The notes under the pieces were generated by a model. That model was not told the DNA's origin. It searched no databases and saw only the letters and a program-made list of their open reading frames with translations. The position numbers were made by a program, and so were the translations under genes. DNA of 64,000 bases from Neorhizobium sp. (lineage in GTDB: Bacteria; Pseudomonadota; Alphaproteobacteria; Rhizobiales; Rhizobiaceae), in the NCBI GenBank assembly GCA_028283725.1, contig JAPWKC010000004.1, positions 1,240,001 to 1,304,000 of the forward strand, written 5' to 3'. Every line of letters starts with the position of its first letter. The first letter of the stretch is position 1. Below, piece by piece: positions 63,602 through 64,000 of the stretch.

Positions 63602-64000
63602 ATGACACACACCCGCTTCGCATTCATCAAGGCAAACTGGCACTCGGATATCGTCGACAAGGCGCTCGAAGGCTTTGTCGATCTCATTCCTGCCGAACAT
63701 GTCGATGTGTTCGACGTTCCCGGCGCCTTCGAACTGCCGCTGATGGCCCGCGATCTTGCGGCGACCGGCCGATATGCGGCAATCGCTGCCGCCGCGCTGG
63801 TGGTCAATGGTGGCATATACCGACATGATTTCGTCGCGGCCGCCGTGGTCGACGGCCTGATGCGCGCCGGGCTCGATACGGGCGTTCCGGTTCTTTCGGT
63901 GTCGCTCACCCCGCATCATTTTCAGGAAACGGCGCATCACAAGGCGATCTTTGCCGCGCATTTCGTCGAGAAGGGCCGCGAGGCTGCACGCGCCGCGCAG
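63602..64000 (+). CDS. ribH2: 6,7-dimethyl-8-ribityllumazine synthase, RibH2 type (3' end cut off by window)
   Basis: The frame is open from the ATG to the window end, 133 codons, so the stop lies outside. Lumazine synthase condenses dihydroxybutanone phosphate with the ribitylamino-uracil to form the riboflavin precursor. Conserved points are the FDVPGAFELPLMAR loop near residue 40 and the SLTPHHFQETAHHK segment near 105, the latter typical of type II (RibH2) enzymes of Rhizobiales rather than the usual TxENxEQA-like region. Rhizobia and Brucella are known to carry RibH2 behind an FMN riboswitch, separate from the main rib operon. AAGGAG lies six bases upstream. Confidence 0.93.
   Translation, partial: MTHTRFAFIKANWHSDIVDKALEGFVDLIPAEHVDVFDVPGAFELPLMARDLAATGRYAAIAAAALVVNGGIYRHDFVAAAVVDGLMRAGLDTGVPVLSVSLTPHHFQETAHHKAIFAAHFVEKGREAARAAQ

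Overview
The window is a stretch of alphaproteobacterial chromosome, most likely from the family Rhizobiaceae (Rhizobium/Agrobacterium/Neorhizobium type). It is GC-rich. The supporting gene sets are: an F0 ATP synthase operon with both b and b' subunits and AtpI; short HisG with HisZ; an MctP-type monocarboxylate permease with a DUF3311 partner; a RibH2-type lumazine synthase behind an FMN riboswitch; the rhizobial lipid A block (DUF4170, waaA, HAD, lpxK, DUF2093); and an alphaproteobacterial SOS box. No rRNA, tRNA, CRISPR array, insertion sequence, integrase or phage gene was seen. This looks like core chromosome rather than an island.

Layout: 0-5 kb holds the end of a TPR protein, ispE and moaB, a small glycosyltransferase divergent from an SPL-like radical SAM gene that carries an SOS box, and rnhB. 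At 5-8 kb lies the leftward F0 operon atpI-B-E-G(b')-F, with a strong promoter overlapped by an inverted repeat and a clear terminator. At 8-12.6 kb, leftward, are corA, a frameshifted kup and mrp/apbC. At 13-18.3 kb are regulators: a LuxR-type solo divergent from an SMP-30 lactonase-like gene, a GGDEF-EAL protein and a PAS-REC-REC protein without a kinase core. At 18.6-26.8 kb are mutL, DUF2093 and the leftward envelope block pmbA, PAP phosphatase-like, DUF4170, waaA, HAD and lpxK. At 26.8-33.8 kb are a CPA2 antiporter, a patatin, rsmD, a pseudouridine synthase with a huge repetitive basic tail, tadA and a lipoprotein. At 33.9-40.8 kb are ileS, mctP-DUF3311, ribF and a NagD-like HAD. At 41-46.6 kb are CIRCE-controlled groESL and a five-PAS GGDEF-EAL protein. 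At 46.8-51.3 kb are a DoxX gene and the leftward hisS-hisZ-hisG-methyltransferase block. At 51.6-56.8 kb are a putative copper pair (Met/His-rich secreted protein plus DUF305), a HAD, tag, two YkuD L,D-transpeptidases and a Nudix hydrolase. At 56.9-64 kb are a Pit phosphate permease, rsmE, gshA, a DUF937-like protein, DUF1127, a LysR regulator and an FMN riboswitch leading into ribH2, which is cut by the window end.

Most of this is housekeeping: energy, envelope, translation and cofactor genes. Regulation is concentrated at a few points: SOS box, CIRCE, FMN riboswitch, a CtrA-like site, an operator-like repeat at the atp promoter, and three cyclic-di-GMP or PAS signalling proteins. I found no clearly new multi-gene system. 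The best candidates for a second look are the SOS-linked radical SAM gene, the exact 366-bp PAS amplification, the 135-bp repeat array in the pseudouridine synthase tail, the LuxR/SMP-30 divergent pair with an orphan terminator, and the riboswitch expression platform. Two genes (kup and the second L,D-transpeptidase) each carry what looks like one extra G in a GGG run. That points to homopolymer sequencing error at least as much as to real gene decay.
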